Notes: generated from the letters alone by a model not told the origin. A stretch of DNA of 64,000 nucleotides from Pontibacter indicus (GCF_900156345.1 NZ_FTPP01000001.1:1798001-1862000), one strand, 5' to 3'. Positions 28,001 to 36,520 are shown, counted from the first letter of the stretch. Translations and numbers: made by a program.

Positions 28001-28266
28001 AAGAGTGGCTCTACGACGCCTCTTACATCAAGCTGCGCGAAATTCGCCTGGGCTATACCCTGGACAAGTCGATGCTGGGCCGTCTACCGTTCCAGAGCGT
28101 GGGCGTGGCTTTGATCTCCCGTAACGTGGCGCAACTGTGGCAGAAAGCACCGGAGGGCATCGACCCTTCTGAGATTTCGACCGGTTCGCAGTCCATCAGC
28201 TGGTTCGAGTCTGGCGTGGCCAACTCGGTGCGTTCGTACGGCATTAACCTAAACATTACTTTATAA
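25042..28266 (+). CDS. SusC/RagA-type TonB-dependent outer-membrane transporter
   Basis: A 1074-residue SusC-like receptor. Signal peptide ending near AFAQ, CarboxypepD_reg-like domain (VSGRVTEASTGNGLPGVSVAVKG), the family hallmark LDEVVVTALGIERSERSLGYA, plug (KIKIRGVNSLNGGDQPLIVVDGTPI, then YGIRGQYGVIMITTKKG), and a ~850-residue barrel ending in SYGINLNITL. It imports a large ligand across the outer membrane together with the SusD lipoprotein encoded 5 bases downstream. There is no sigma/anti-sigma pair and no glycosidase next to it, so the substrate is open. Confidence 0.96.
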   Translation: MGKNLLSIILPLLVLWTSSAFAQDRAVSGRVTEASTGNGLPGVSVAVKGTTTGIATDAQGNYQLRVPESNATLVFRFLGYTTKEVSVGNQSTINVSLETDARQLDEVVVTALGIERSERSLGYATQQVQGENLTLTKEQNVLGSLAGKVAGVQVTGSSGASMGGTQKIKIRGVNSLNGGDQPLIVVDGTPISNANFAGADQADYGNLAQDINPEDIESINVLKGPAASALYGIRGQYGVIMITTKKGQKGPKKVGIQINSAFSVEKAVNFMPLQNMYGGGSSQTWRTLPNGDKYVDVSVDESWGPKMDGTPVRQVFSFYPQDPEYGQLTPFVPHPDNIKDYYETGYNLNNGVTITGGNENSTFRLSVNDTRVEGVEPNTWLNRNNVGLSGSLDLSKKLTASTNINYARNNAQRPSQGSEYGSRYMVQWFQRNVDMKRMKNYKYDDGTFLNWNLRRPSTTTGEVTNFNPLYWNNPFFEAYENISNDNRERIFGDVSLTYQVLPSLKVSGHVRNDSYTQNIETRQAFGGRRVPSFTTGKYQGRETNYELLAQYTKQFGDFSLNINAGGNVYDTRYTALYMASEGGLANPGFYNIKGSIDRPTTSQTLRRKQVRSLYSMASVGYKDTYFIDASIRNDISSTLPPDNNSYWYPSVSGSMVFSELIGWNPLSFGKIRASYAQAGSDLSAYLTTPYFGTGTIYAGPSTVNTLFVPDNLQNPHVRPSFAHSYEAGIDLRFLNGRLGLDLTLYQMKNKDQILQLPVSGTSGYATTTINAGLIQNKGVEIVLSGTPVQTDLFTWNTVFNASRNRNMIVELHPDIDVLTQYSTTYSSVTSYLNHYAGQPYGSLVGTAYQRDPATGQKLIGANGMPLYTDATHNFGTVQPDATGGWQNIFRLGKFDLSAMIDYQFGGQFFSRSKMLAVRTGQDPLTVATNDRGANVRDALEAGGGVKVEGIYAPGTKVNGVDVSGQPASNYVNAQSYYNTVVGRRVYEEWLYDASYIKLREIRLGYTLDKSMLGRLPFQSVGVALISRNVAQLWQKAPEGIDPSEISTGSQSISWFESGVANSVRSYGINLNITL

Positions 28267-28271
28267 GGACG

Positions 28272-29675
28272 ATGAGAATGAAGAAAATATATGCAGTTAT
28301 CCTGTCCTGCTTTCTGCTGGCGAGCTGCGATAAGTTTGAAGAGGACATCAACATTAACCCCAACGACCCGAGCAACGCCTCCGCTACGCAGCTGATCGCC
28401 AATGCGCAGTTGTCGCTGTCGAGCCTGAGCGCCACGCCTGCGGCCCAGTTTCATGCCCAGTACCTGTCCGAGACCCAGTACCCGGGTGCCTCCCTTTACC
28501 CCGATGGTGGTACCAGCTTTTACTGGATCTACCAGGGTCCGCTCATGAACCTGGAAACCGTGCTGACGACGGCCAACCTGAGCACAACCGAAGGCCCGAT
28601 CAGCAATCAGCTGGCTGTGGCTAAGATTCTCAAGGCCTACTACTTCTGGCATGTGACCGACCGCTGGGGTGATGTGCCTTTCAGCGAGGCCCTGCAGGGT
28701 GTACAGAACTTTACACCGAAGTACGACAGCCAGGAGTCGATCTACAACAGCCTCTTCACTTTACTGGAGCAGGCCAATAACGAGATCGTAGCTGGCAACA
28801 TCTCCAACGACATCGTCTACAACGGTGACATCAACAAGTGGAAGCGCCTGGGCAACACGATCCGGATGCTGATGGCCTTGCGCCTATCGGAAGTAGACCC
28901 AGCCAAGGGTGCTGCAGAGTTCAACAAGGCGCTGCAGGCCGGCATCATGACCTCCAATGCCGACAACCTGGTGTTCCGTCACCTGGCCGACGCTAACAAC
29001 CAGAGCTACTGGTATGGGCAGGTATCGAACCAGAACCGTGAGTGGTGGGCGCTGACTGAAACGCTTGTGAGCGAACTGAAGCCGGTAAATGATCCACGCC
29101 TGCAGGTATACGGCGCTCCCGCCCGTACCTCCGGCGAGTACAGAGGCCTGCCTTACGGCACTGTGCAAGGTCTGCCAAACGTAACCAACTACTCACTGAT
29201 GGGCCCAGCCATCTGGAAGCAGGACGCACACATCCAGCTGGTAACCTACGCGCAAGCCCTGTTTGCCAAAGCTGAGGCAGCCAAGCTCGGCTGGATAGGC
29301 GGCGGCGATGCGGAAGCAGAGATCAATTATAACAAAGCCATTGAGCAGTCGCTGCTGCAGTGGACGGGCAGCGCAGCCGGTGCTTCGGCCCTGCTGAGCC
29401 AGGAAGGTGTTGCCTACGACCCGGCTAATGCCGTCGAGCAGATTGCGACGCAGCGTTGGGTGCACCTGTTTATGCACGGCTACGAAGCCTGGGCTGAATG
29501 GCGCCGCACCGGTTACCCTGCCAACCTGGTGGAGCCGGACGGCAAAGCGGTACCACGCCGCAACAGCTACCCAGCCACTGAATCCTTCAACAACGCCGCC
29601 AACTATAACGAGGCAGTACAACGCCAGTTCGGCGGACAGGACAACCTGTACGGCCGCGTATGGTGGGATAAGTAA
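28272..29675 (+). CDS. SusD/RagB-type substrate-binding lipoprotein
   Basis: A 467-residue lipoprotein with lipobox LLASC (C19) and the SusD-like TPR-rich fold: early DKFEEDININPNDPSNA, a middle WHVTDRWGDVPFSEAL segment, and the C-terminal GYEAWAEWRRTGYP motif typical of the SusD-like-2 group. It acts as the surface lid and ligand-binding subunit on SusC. Transcribed with susC and closed by a terminator at 29704. Confidence 0.95.
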   Translation: MRMKKIYAVILSCFLLASCDKFEEDININPNDPSNASATQLIANAQLSLSSLSATPAAQFHAQYLSETQYPGASLYPDGGTSFYWIYQGPLMNLETVLTTANLSTTEGPISNQLAVAKILKAYYFWHVTDRWGDVPFSEALQGVQNFTPKYDSQESIYNSLFTLLEQANNEIVAGNISNDIVYNGDINKWKRLGNTIRMLMALRLSEVDPAKGAAEFNKALQAGIMTSNADNLVFRHLADANNQSYWYGQVSNQNREWWALTETLVSELKPVNDPRLQVYGAPARTSGEYRGLPYGTVQGLPNVTNYSLMGPAIWKQDAHIQLVTYAQALFAKAEAAKLGWIGGGDAEAEINYNKAIEQSLLQWTGSAAGASALLSQEGVAYDPANAVEQIATQRWVHLFMHGYEAWAEWRRTGYPANLVEPDGKAVPRRNSYPATESFNNAANYNEAVQRQFGGQDNLYGRVWWDK

Positions 29676-29703
29676 GAGTTTGTTTAGTTGAGTGTGTTAA
29701 GAG

Positions 29704-29735
29704 AAGGCCGCTCCCGGGTTTGGGAGCGGCCTTTT
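29704..29735 (+). terminator. Rho-independent terminator
   Basis: AAGGCCGCTCCC-GGGTTT-GGGAGCGGCCTTTTT, end of the susCD operon. Confidence 0.92.
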
Positions 29736-29738
29736 TGT

Positions 29739-30173
29739 TTAGTATCCTTTCAGCCATTCCAGTCCATCCCGTTCTATCAGAAAGTACTGAGTCTCGAAGA
29801 AAGGGGTCTGTTCTTTTACCCGCCTGTCGAGTTTCTCGTTGGTATGCTGCTGAAAGAAGTTGGTAGAAGAAATAATGGCTAGTTGCTTCAGGTTGCTTTG
29901 GGAAATCGTCCGTATAGAGATGGCCGCCAGCCAGCCCTGGTCATCCATAGTTAGCACGCCCATGCGCTGGTTGTTGATGAGCAATTTCTGCAGCCCCATT
30001 TCTAACAGCACACGACCTGTTTCCTCAATTCCCAGACGGTACTCGTGGCTATTTACCGGCCGCAGCCAACGCACGAGCAGCATGGTGTGTTGGGCATCAT
30101 GCATGATCTCCACAAAATCAGTCGAGAAAAGACAAGCCTGCTGTATGTTATCGGGCTGGGTAATTGTATGCAT
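29739..30173 (-). CDS. Unknown STAS-like small protein
   Basis: A 144-residue soluble protein, taking the ATG at 30173 (an ATG 42 bases further upstream is possible). Alternating strands and helices (HTMLLVRWLRPVNS, GVLTMDDQGWLAAISI, QLAIISSTNFFQQHTNEKLD) resemble the STAS/SEC14-type proteins common in this phylum, such as the one at 20.0 kb, but similarity is only in general layout. Function unknown. Confidence 0.6.
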   Translation of the reverse strand: MHTITQPDNIQQACLFSTDFVEIMHDAQHTMLLVRWLRPVNSHEYRLGIEETGRVLLEMGLQKLLINNQRMGVLTMDDQGWLAAISIRTISQSNLKQLAIISSTNFFQQHTNEKLDRRVKEQTPFFETQYFLIERDGLEWLKGY

Positions 30174-30215
30174 TATCGGAATTGCACCTTGCTGCAGTAG
30201 CATAGGGTAAATCAT

Positions 30216-30625
30216 GTAAATACTAGGTATACAAGAATCCGGCTTAAGTCTTTGACTTAAAATTACCTAAGAAAATTGAATACTGTTTCGCAAAAGTAGT
30301 TATCGAAGGCAATATACGCCACACTTTTTGTACTATTTTTAACAGAAGACTACTGCTGAGGTTAAACTGCATGCTTGCATGGAAGTAGTAGGTATATAAA
30401 AAGTACTCGGAAGCTGAAAGCAATCAGGATCTGGGAATGGGTAAAGATGCAGGTATAGCCGATGTCATTTTCGTGCAATAACCTAAATAGAACCAGGTTT
30501 GGCAGGGAACCTCGGTGGAATAACAGCGAATATGCGAGCTGAAGATGTCTGTTTTTAATAACAGACTCAATATGCTAAAAAGGTATACCACAAGCCTATA
30601 CCTTGAAGAGTTAGCCTTAGCCCAA
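30216..30625. other. Spacer with no recognised gene
   Basis: No supported ORF, RNA or repeat. Several AGGTATA words occur (30225, 30390 and 30451 regions). A short inverted repeat built on CTTAAGTC/GACTTAA lies near 30243-30260. Confidence 0.5.
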
Positions 30626-30665
30626 AACAAAAAAAGCACCTACCTCTCTCCGAGATAAGTGCTTG
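30626..30665 (-). terminator. Terminator of the tRNA transcript
   Basis: On the minus strand AAGCAC...GTGCTTTTTTT with a purine-rich loop, directly after the tRNA 3' end. Confidence 0.75.
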
Positions 30666-30674
30666 ATTTTCAAG

Positions 30675-30748
30675 TGGGCCCAGCTGGAATCGAACCAGCC
30701 ACCTACTGATTATGAGTCAGTTGCTCTAACCGAATGAGCTATAGGCCC
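30675..30748 (-). tRNA. tRNA with CAT anticodon (Met or lysidine-type Ile)
   Basis: A 74-base cloverleaf: acceptor GGGCCTA/TGGGCCC-like, D-arm GCTCATTCGGTTAGAGC, anticodon stem ACTGA/TCAGT with loop CTCATAA (anticodon CAT), T-arm GCTGGTTCGATTCCAGC, discriminator A; CCA not encoded. CAT is shared by elongator Met and lysidine-modified Ile tRNAs, and sequence alone does not separate them here. Confidence 0.93.
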
Positions 30749-30838
30749 TTTCCCTTAAAAGAAGGCGTTTCTTTTGATTTGGGAGTGCAATTCTACATAT
30801 TTGTAGGGACAAATTCAAATACAGACCAAAATATTTTC

Positions 30839-31471
30839 GTGGACCTGACTACTGTTAAAAACATCATTTTCGACCTCGGCGGGGTCATTATCAACATAGA
30901 TTATTTTAAGAGCATTCGCGAACTGGAGCAGTATTGCACGGCGGGCCATACCATCGAGTATAGCCAACGCGCACAGTCTCACTTGTTTGACCTTTTCGAG
31001 ACCGGCAACAGCAGCCCAGAAGAGTTTCGCCAGCACCTGCGTGAAGCCTACCACCTCGAGGCCACCGACGAGCAGATAGACGAGGCCTGGAATGCGATGC
31101 TACTCGACATACCGGCCGAACGCATTGAGCTGTTGCGTGAGCTGGGCAATAAATACCGCATCTTCCTGCTCAGCAATACCAACGCCATCCACATGAAGCG
31201 CTTCAACGAGATGGTGGAACACAACTTTACCATGCCGAGTCTCGACTCGCTGTTTGAGCAGGCTTACTACTCGCACCTGATCGGGCAGCGCAAGCCAGAC
31301 GCCATCGTGTTTGAGCAGATACTGGAGCAGAACGGCCTGAAACGCGAAGAGACGCTCTTCATCGACGACAGTATTCAGCACATCGAGAGCGCCCGAAAAG
31401 TGGGCTTGCAGACGCTCTTCCTGGAGCCGCCGCTCACCATCAACCAGGTATTCCGGGATGCTGTTTCCTAA
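30839..31471 (+). CDS. HAD-superfamily hydrolase (subfamily IA)
   Basis: A 210-residue HAD phosphatase-like protein. Motif I is FDLGGVIINID, motif II LLSNTN, the lysine in GQRKPDA, and motif IV LFIDDS. The DxG form of motif I occurs in a known branch close to the YihX sugar-phosphate phosphatases. The start is a GTG at 30839; the frame continues upstream into the tRNA, which cannot be coding. The stop overlaps the next gene by 14 bases. Confidence 0.88.
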   Translation: MDLTTVKNIIFDLGGVIINIDYFKSIRELEQYCTAGHTIEYSQRAQSHLFDLFETGNSSPEEFRQHLREAYHLEATDEQIDEAWNAMLLDIPAERIELLRELGNKYRIFLLSNTNAIHMKRFNEMVEHNFTMPSLDSLFEQAYYSHLIGQRKPDAIVFEQILEQNGLKREETLFIDDSIQHIESARKVGLQTLFLEPPLTINQVFRDAVS

Positions 31472-32744
31472 GCAGCAAGACAGGTATAGCCTGCACCTGC
31501 TGCTCTTTGTGCTCACCCTGGTCACGACGACCATTGCCGGAGCCGAGTGGCGCTTCGGCAAGCTGTTTTTCTGGGGGCCGGAGGGCTTTTCGTGGACGGG
31601 TACCTTTACCTGGGCCGAACTGGCAGCCGGGCTCTACTTTTCTATCCCTTTTCTGGGCGTGCTCACGGTGCACGAGTTCGGGCACTACTTCACAGCGAAA
31701 CATTACCGTACCAATGTTTCGCTCCCCTATTACATCCCGCTGTGGTTCGGCATCACGTCTACCATCGGCACCATGGGCGCTTTTATCCGGATCAGGAGCC
31801 GTATCTTCTCAAGGCAGCAGTTCTTCGACATCGGCATTGCCGGTCCGCTGGCGGGTTTTGTGGTGGCGATCCCACTGCTCTGGTATGGCTTCACGCACCT
31901 GCCCGACCCGGACTATATCTTCACCATTCACCCGCAATATCTTGAGTACGGGCAAGACTACGCCCGGTATGTATACCAGGGAGCGGGCAACTTCTCGCTC
32001 GGCAAAAACCTGCTTTTCCTGTTCTTTGAAAGGTATGTAGCCGACCCTGCGCTGGTACCCAATGCCTACGAAGTGATCCATTACCCGCTGCTTTTTGCCG
32101 GTTACCTTGCCCTGTTCTTCACAGCCCTCAACCTGCTGCCCATCGGTCAGCTGGACGGCGGACACGTGCTTTACGGCCTGATCGGGTACAAGCGCTTCAA
32201 CCAGCTCTCGCCGATTTTATTTGCGCTCTTTATCCTGTATGCCGGTATGGGCATGATCTCGCCACACCACGAGCCTCTCTGGGACGACAGCTTGTTAGTA
32301 GTTTTGGCGCCTTTCGTATTCTTTGCCTTCCGAGGCATCCTGCACGATAACCGCCGCGGGCTGATGGCAGCGCTAGGCATGCTGCTGGCGCAATACAGCC
32401 TATCCGAGACATTCCCGGATCTGGCAGGCTACATATGGGCCTGGCCGGTGTACGTGCTATACCTGTTCTTCGTGCTGGAGCCTGTCACCCCTAAGCTACG
32501 CTATACCTTATACCTGACGCTGATTGTGCTGACGGCGCAAGTCGCGATCGCCTGGCTATACCCTAATGCCGACGGTTACAGCGGCTGGCTGGTCTTCGGA
32601 CTGCTACTCTCCAGGCTGATGGGCATCTTCCACCCTTCCTGCCCGAACGAGGCACCGCTTACGACAGGGCGCAAGGTGTTGGGGATACTGGCTTTCGTGA
32701 TATTCCTGCTCTGCTTTAGCCCGACGCCGTTTGTGATTGGGTAG
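31458..32744 (+). CDS. Site-2 protease (M50) family membrane metalloprotease
   Basis: A 428-residue multi-pass membrane protein with the zinc motif H72-E-x-x-H76 (VHEFGHYF) and the distal ligand D233 in LLPIGQLDGGH. Hydrophobic segments flank both motifs, as in S2P-type intramembrane proteases. No PDZ domain is seen. It overlaps the HAD gene by 14 bases and is probably co-translated with it. The substrate is unknown; S2P enzymes usually cleave anti-sigma factors or membrane regulators. Confidence 0.93.
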   Translation: MLFPKQQDRYSLHLLLFVLTLVTTTIAGAEWRFGKLFFWGPEGFSWTGTFTWAELAAGLYFSIPFLGVLTVHEFGHYFTAKHYRTNVSLPYYIPLWFGITSTIGTMGAFIRIRSRIFSRQQFFDIGIAGPLAGFVVAIPLLWYGFTHLPDPDYIFTIHPQYLEYGQDYARYVYQGAGNFSLGKNLLFLFFERYVADPALVPNAYEVIHYPLLFAGYLALFFTALNLLPIGQLDGGHVLYGLIGYKRFNQLSPILFALFILYAGMGMISPHHEPLWDDSLLVVLAPFVFFAFRGILHDNRRGLMAALGMLLAQYSLSETFPDLAGYIWAWPVYVLYLFFVLEPVTPKLRYTLYLTLIVLTAQVAIAWLYPNADGYSGWLVFGLLLSRLMGIFHPSCPNEAPLTTGRKVLGILAFVIFLLCFSPTPFVIG

Positions 32745-32749
32745 GGTTG

Positions 32750-33322
32750 TCTGAATTTTTATATAAGGCCCTACCCCAAGGATTTACAGGATTAAAGAGG
32801 GCCCCTACCCCCACGGATTTACAGGATTCTCGTGCACGATTAACATCCCCCTGCCCCCTTCTTTGTCGAGGGTCCCTACCCCCAAGGGGGATTTTCTGCC
32901 GTTGCTAGTTTCTAGGTATAGCTCCGTTGTTTCTGTCACAGACCACTGGCAGGTATAGCAAGACATATTATCAGCAGGCTACTAAGCAAGCAGCAGAGCC
33001 AGGTGCGCCTTTTGACTATCCACTGTTGGGGGTGAAGGGGTCCCCCTGTCAAGAGCGGTCAGCGAGTGGGGGTAGGGGCCCTCGATTTGGATAGTCTTGA
33101 CTTTTTTGCCTACTGGGGGTAGGGCCCCTCGATTTGTGTCAAGACAAAAAGTGAGTGCCCGCCGCACAGGCGAAAAGCCCGCCTGGCTAAGGCAAGCTAT
33201 GAAATAAGACAATAGCTATACCTAAAGCATACATTGCTATACCTTCCTCACAAGTTAACCTAATAGAAAAAGGGGCCAGAGGCCCCTCTATAGTAGACAC
33301 GAACGTGGACGCTTGCGCCATA
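32750..33322 (+). repeat. Left copy of a ~0.6 kb imperfect inverted repeat
   Basis: No gene here. The spacer is a mosaic whose pieces recur, in reverse order and orientation, at 39425-40030: GGATTTACAGGATT words, CTCGTGCACGATTAAC, ATCCCCCTGCCCCCTTC, AAGGGGGATTTTCTGC, TTTTGACTATCCACTG, AGTGAGTGCCCGCCGCACAG, GGCAAGCTATGAAA, and finally GAACGTGGACGCTTGCGCCA. Two direct copies of a GGGGGTAGGGGCCC-type piece near 33066 and 33114 interrupt this copy. A 76-codon frame inside is a by-product of the repeat. Confidence 0.85.
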
Positions 33323-33334
33323 CACAAAATAAAA

Positions 33335-33637
33335 TTACCCTTGGTAACCAGTAATGCCGCCAAGTAGGTTGCGAACCTGCTTGAACCCCTGCTGCTGCAG
33401 AAAAGCTTTGGCAGAGGCAGACCGCATACCTGACTTGCAGTGCACGATCACCTCCTGGTCTTTAAGATCTTCGATGTCGTCGAGGCGCTGCGGCAGGGCT
33501 CCGAGTGGAATATTCTGGGCGCCTTCAATTCTGCTTTCCTGGTGCTCCCAGTCTTCGCGAACGTCGATGATGATGGGTGTTTCGCCCTTGGCCAGTCTTT
33601 CCTTGAGTTCCTCGGCCGTGATGTCAGTTGTAATCAT
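33335..33637 (-). CDS. Rhodanese-like domain protein
   Basis: A 100-residue single rhodanese domain with the active cysteine C67 in VHCKSGMRSASA and the IIIDVREDWE(H) entry motif. Such proteins carry or transfer sulfane sulfur. Length fits the minimal GlpE/PspE-type fold, without a signal peptide, so cytoplasmic. Its start overlaps the stop of the upstream T9SS gene as ATGA, implying coupled translation. Confidence 0.93.
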   Translation of the reverse strand: MITTDITAEELKERLAKGETPIIIDVREDWEHQESRIEGAQNIPLGALPQRLDDIEDLKDQEVIVHCKSGMRSASAKAFLQQQGFKQVRNLLGGITGYQG

Positions 33638-35445
33638 AATTTTAGTAGGATGCGTTTGGTAATAAATGTATGATGGTCGGTTTCAATTCGGATGTTGTAT
33701 AAGCCCGGCGAAAGCCCTGGAAGGCGCACCGGTTCCTGCCAGACTGTTGCTGTATGACGCAAAATCTCCCGCCCGGTTACGTCGTAGAGCGAAAAAGAAC
33801 GGTAAGGGCCTGAAAAAAATAGTATACCGTTATTGGGGTTCGGGTATACCTTAAAGTCAGCTTCGAACGCTTCTTCTTCCAGGCCTAGCGCCTGCCCCGC
33901 CATCACAGGGCGCAGCATCACAGCACCTGCATTGACCGAATCCTGCTGCCAGCCGCTCACGACCGTGTTGTAGAACAAGCGTCCCGTGGTTCCGGCGTTC
34001 CGGTCGAAGCCGATGTTCAGGAATAGCGTAGCAGGCTGACTGAAGCCTACGTAGAAGGTGCCCTCAACCGGAACCGGCTGGTTGAGCTCCACTTCATAGA
34101 AAGCATTGAGTCCACCATCCTGCTGCACCGGGAAGGACTGCTCATGTAGCGTGCGACCCGGACGACCGTTGTCATCCGCCCAAATTCTGAAGACAATGGA
34201 CAGGTTGTTATGCCGCACGCCCACCTGCGGAAAATGCACCCGGAATGCCCGAACCTGGTCTGCTGTGGCCACCTCAAAGCGCTGGGCTACCTGGGTGTTG
34301 CCGTAGGTATAGAGGCTGCTGTAACCGGCCTCGGCTGTGCCGTCGTCTAGGGCAAAGTAATCGCTGAAGGTGGTGCGCTGCAGGGTACTGTCGTTGGCGC
34401 GTTGTCGGGCGTTCTGCTCTTTGGTATCGAGCCAGAAACCGTGTTCCAGCACAAAGCTTTCTGGATTGAGGCTGAGGTTGCTGATGCGAGGTGTTGCGGT
34501 AATTAGACGCTGCCGTGCCTGCCCCGGTATAAGGCCTTCTTCGCGCAGAAACGTATCGACCGGCGCGCTGCCGATCTGACGGATAAAGGCACGCCAGGCA
34601 ATGGCACCCGGCAGGTCGCCCAGGTTATTGAGGCTGGCGGAAATCTCGTCGCGCAGGTATAGCGTAGGGTTGGCCACAAACTGACGGGCCGGCACCGCAC
34701 TGTAATCCATCAGGAGCGATACACTTTGGCTGATGCCAATGTCGCGGGTCGTGTTCTGCCCACGGCGACGGTTGCGGTCCAGCTCTACATAGTCCACGTT
34801 CCAGACATCGCGCAGGGCGTTGCGGGTGCCTTCGCTGCGGAAACGAAACTGAAAACCGTCGTGCAGAAAGCGCTGCTCCCGTACGGCCACCCATACCTGG
34901 GCAAATTCTGTTACGAGTCCCGGCGCATTCTGCTGCCATACCTGCACCCAACTGCTGTCGGCGTCTCTGAATTCGAGCCGCAGCAGACGGGGGTTGTTAT
35001 TATTTCGTTCCGGCGGGCTCCCCTGTCCACCCGACTGCCAGTAAAAACTCAGGTACACCGAGTCGGCTGGCGATAATCCACCTAAGCGGATGGGTTGCGA
35101 GGTGAGCGTATCGGTTGGTCCGGCCAGGCTGCTACCATAGGGGTTACCCTGGGCATTGAGTCCGTCGAAGGTGGCCACGTTGCGGGTCGGGGGCCGGAGG
35201 GCAAAACGGTTGTTAATGTAGGTACCGCCATTGATCCAATAAGCCGGATCGGGGGTGATGGAAGCGCCGGAAAAGTCGTCGAAAAAAGGAAGTGAGAGTG
35301 GGTCGTTCTCTGTTCTGAGTTGAAAAGGCGTACTGGCAGGTATACGGTGCGGGTCCTGCTGCAGGGGCGCAAGCACACCCTGTGCCGAGGCAAAAGAGCC
35401 ACAGCAGAGCAATGCCATTGTAAACAGAAGCCGTTTTATACCCAT
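33634..35445 (-). CDS. Type IX-secreted surface protein with T9SS type A sorting domain
   Basis: A 603-residue exported protein: N-terminal signal peptide (LLFTMALLCCGSFASA-Q), a long beta-rich region without a recognised catalytic motif (PFFDDFSGASITPDPAYWING, with repeated Y..FE/FY..V strands), and a C-terminal sorting domain from about 530 (FKVYPNPNNGILFFSG, then LYDVTGREIL, ending ITKRILLKL). It should cross the outer membrane by the T9SS and be anchored or released at the surface. Function otherwise unknown. Confidence 0.9.
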   Translation of the reverse strand: MGIKRLLFTMALLCCGSFASAQGVLAPLQQDPHRIPASTPFQLRTENDPLSLPFFDDFSGASITPDPAYWINGGTYINNRFALRPPTRNVATFDGLNAQGNPYGSSLAGPTDTLTSQPIRLGGLSPADSVYLSFYWQSGGQGSPPERNNNNPRLLRLEFRDADSSWVQVWQQNAPGLVTEFAQVWVAVREQRFLHDGFQFRFRSEGTRNALRDVWNVDYVELDRNRRRGQNTTRDIGISQSVSLLMDYSAVPARQFVANPTLYLRDEISASLNNLGDLPGAIAWRAFIRQIGSAPVDTFLREEGLIPGQARQRLITATPRISNLSLNPESFVLEHGFWLDTKEQNARQRANDSTLQRTTFSDYFALDDGTAEAGYSSLYTYGNTQVAQRFEVATADQVRAFRVHFPQVGVRHNNLSIVFRIWADDNGRPGRTLHEQSFPVQQDGGLNAFYEVELNQPVPVEGTFYVGFSQPATLFLNIGFDRNAGTTGRLFYNTVVSGWQQDSVNAGAVMLRPVMAGQALGLEEEAFEADFKVYPNPNNGILFFSGPYRSFSLYDVTGREILRHTATVWQEPVRLPGLSPGLYNIRIETDHHTFITKRILLKL

Positions 35446-35494
35446 TCCTTATAAAAATGAAATGCGCCTGCCAGGTATAGGCAGGCGCATTCGG

Positions 35495-36271
35495 TTAGTC
35501 TATACCTTGCACAGGCTCTTCGCCGGCCACCCAAAGGTCAACCAGTTCGCCTGTACGTATCTTGGCTTTCACATCCGCAATCGGACGCTGACGGATGATG
35601 GTGCCGTCTGGCTTGCCGCTGCCAGCCACGTAAATAATGTTCCCGATCTGTAGTTTCTGCCCCACAAGCAGCACCGAGGCCTCATCGAGCGGCATATCTA
35701 CCACGTTCGGCACTTCAAACTCTGTATTGCCCAGGCCATCGCCTACGTGCAGGTCCACTACAGCGCCTTTCGGCACCAGATCGCCTGGCTGCACTTCCTT
35801 GCCATTCACAAACTGCTTGAGTACGGCGCCATGCTGCAGGTCCGGCACATTCGTAATCTTGCCGCGACGCAGGCTGTAGCTTTTCAGGATAAGCTCCGCG
35901 TTCTTCACCGAACCGTCGATCAGCTTGGGCATCTTGATCATCGGCGGGTTTTTCATGTTGATGCTGATGTAGATCTTGCGGTTCTCCTTCACTTTGGAGC
36001 CCGGCGAAGGGTCTTGCGTCAGAATCTCAAAAGGCTTGTACTCCGGGTGATAGCTGGAGTCGTTTACGAAATAGCGCAGGTTCTGTTCCTCCAGAAAACC
36101 TTCGGCATCCGGCAGCTGCATCCCTGTAATCTTCGGCACCGAAATCGTCTCGCCGTGGTTGGTAGCCGAGGGTAGGTATAGGTAGAAGAATCCGAAGATC
36201 AACCCGGCCACGATCACGCCCATCAAAGCCAGATGCACCAGCACCCCCACAAATGAATTCGTCTTTAACAT
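35495..36271 (-). CDS. PASTA domain membrane protein
   Basis: A 258-residue protein: a short cytoplasmic start, one transmembrane helix (~10-32), then three PASTA-like repeats beginning SVPKITGMQLPDAEGFL, KMPKLIDGSVKNAELIL and EVPNVVDMPLDEASVLL. PASTA domains bind peptidoglycan stem peptides or muropeptides in other bacteria. No kinase domain is attached. It lies downstream of the double D-Ala-D-Ala ligase, which supports a role connected to the cell wall. Confidence 0.92.
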   Translation of the reverse strand: MLKTNSFVGVLVHLALMGVIVAGLIFGFFYLYLPSATNHGETISVPKITGMQLPDAEGFLEEQNLRYFVNDSSYHPEYKPFEILTQDPSPGSKVKENRKIYISINMKNPPMIKMPKLIDGSVKNAELILKSYSLRRGKITNVPDLQHGAVLKQFVNGKEVQPGDLVPKGAVVDLHVGDGLGNTEFEVPNVVDMPLDEASVLLVGQKLQIGNIIYVAGSGKPDGTIIRQRPIADVKAKIRTGELVDLWVAGEEPVQGID

Positions 36272-36305
36272 TTAATTGATTGTTTGCCCTCGCGGGGCTT
36301 TTTAA

Positions 36306-36358
36306 TTTTTGATTGAGTGATTGAGTGAATTGTTAAATTGTTGATGGTTAAATTGTTG
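36306..36358 (-). repeat. Dispersed AT-rich repeat, copy C (reversed)
   Basis: Reverse complement of the family at 123-187 and 45591-45656: GATTGAGTGATTGAGTGAAT, then TGTTAAATTGTTGATGG. Confidence 0.7.
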
Positions 36359-36520
36359 TCCTTGTCTGAATCAGGATTTACAGGATTTTATAATTTTCAG
36401 GATTGAATTAAACGAAATAATCACTTTTGAGAATCCTATTAATCCTTTAATCCTGTAAATCCTGATCCAGACAGACAATCATGCACCCAACAATTTAACC
36501 ATCAACAGTTTAACAATTTA
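36328..36520. repeat. Long imperfect palindrome between PASTA and ddl genes
   Basis: Left arm 36328-36404 and right arm 36432-36520 are imperfect inverted copies: GTTGATGGTTAAATTGTTG ... TCAGGATTTACAGGATT against AATCCTGTAAATCCTGA ... CAACAATTTAACCATCAAC. Arms are about 75-90 bases with a 27-base centre, so the transcript from ddl could fold into one long hairpin. Confidence 0.85.

Noticed and set aside
25042..29675. Complete polysaccharide utilisation locus
   Set aside because: Only susC and susD are present; there are no glycoside hydrolases, sensor or sigma/anti-sigma genes beside them.
32982..33212. 76-codon minus-strand frame in the left inverted repeat
   Set aside because: Arises from the repeat; the matching frame in the right copy is not the same length or sequence.
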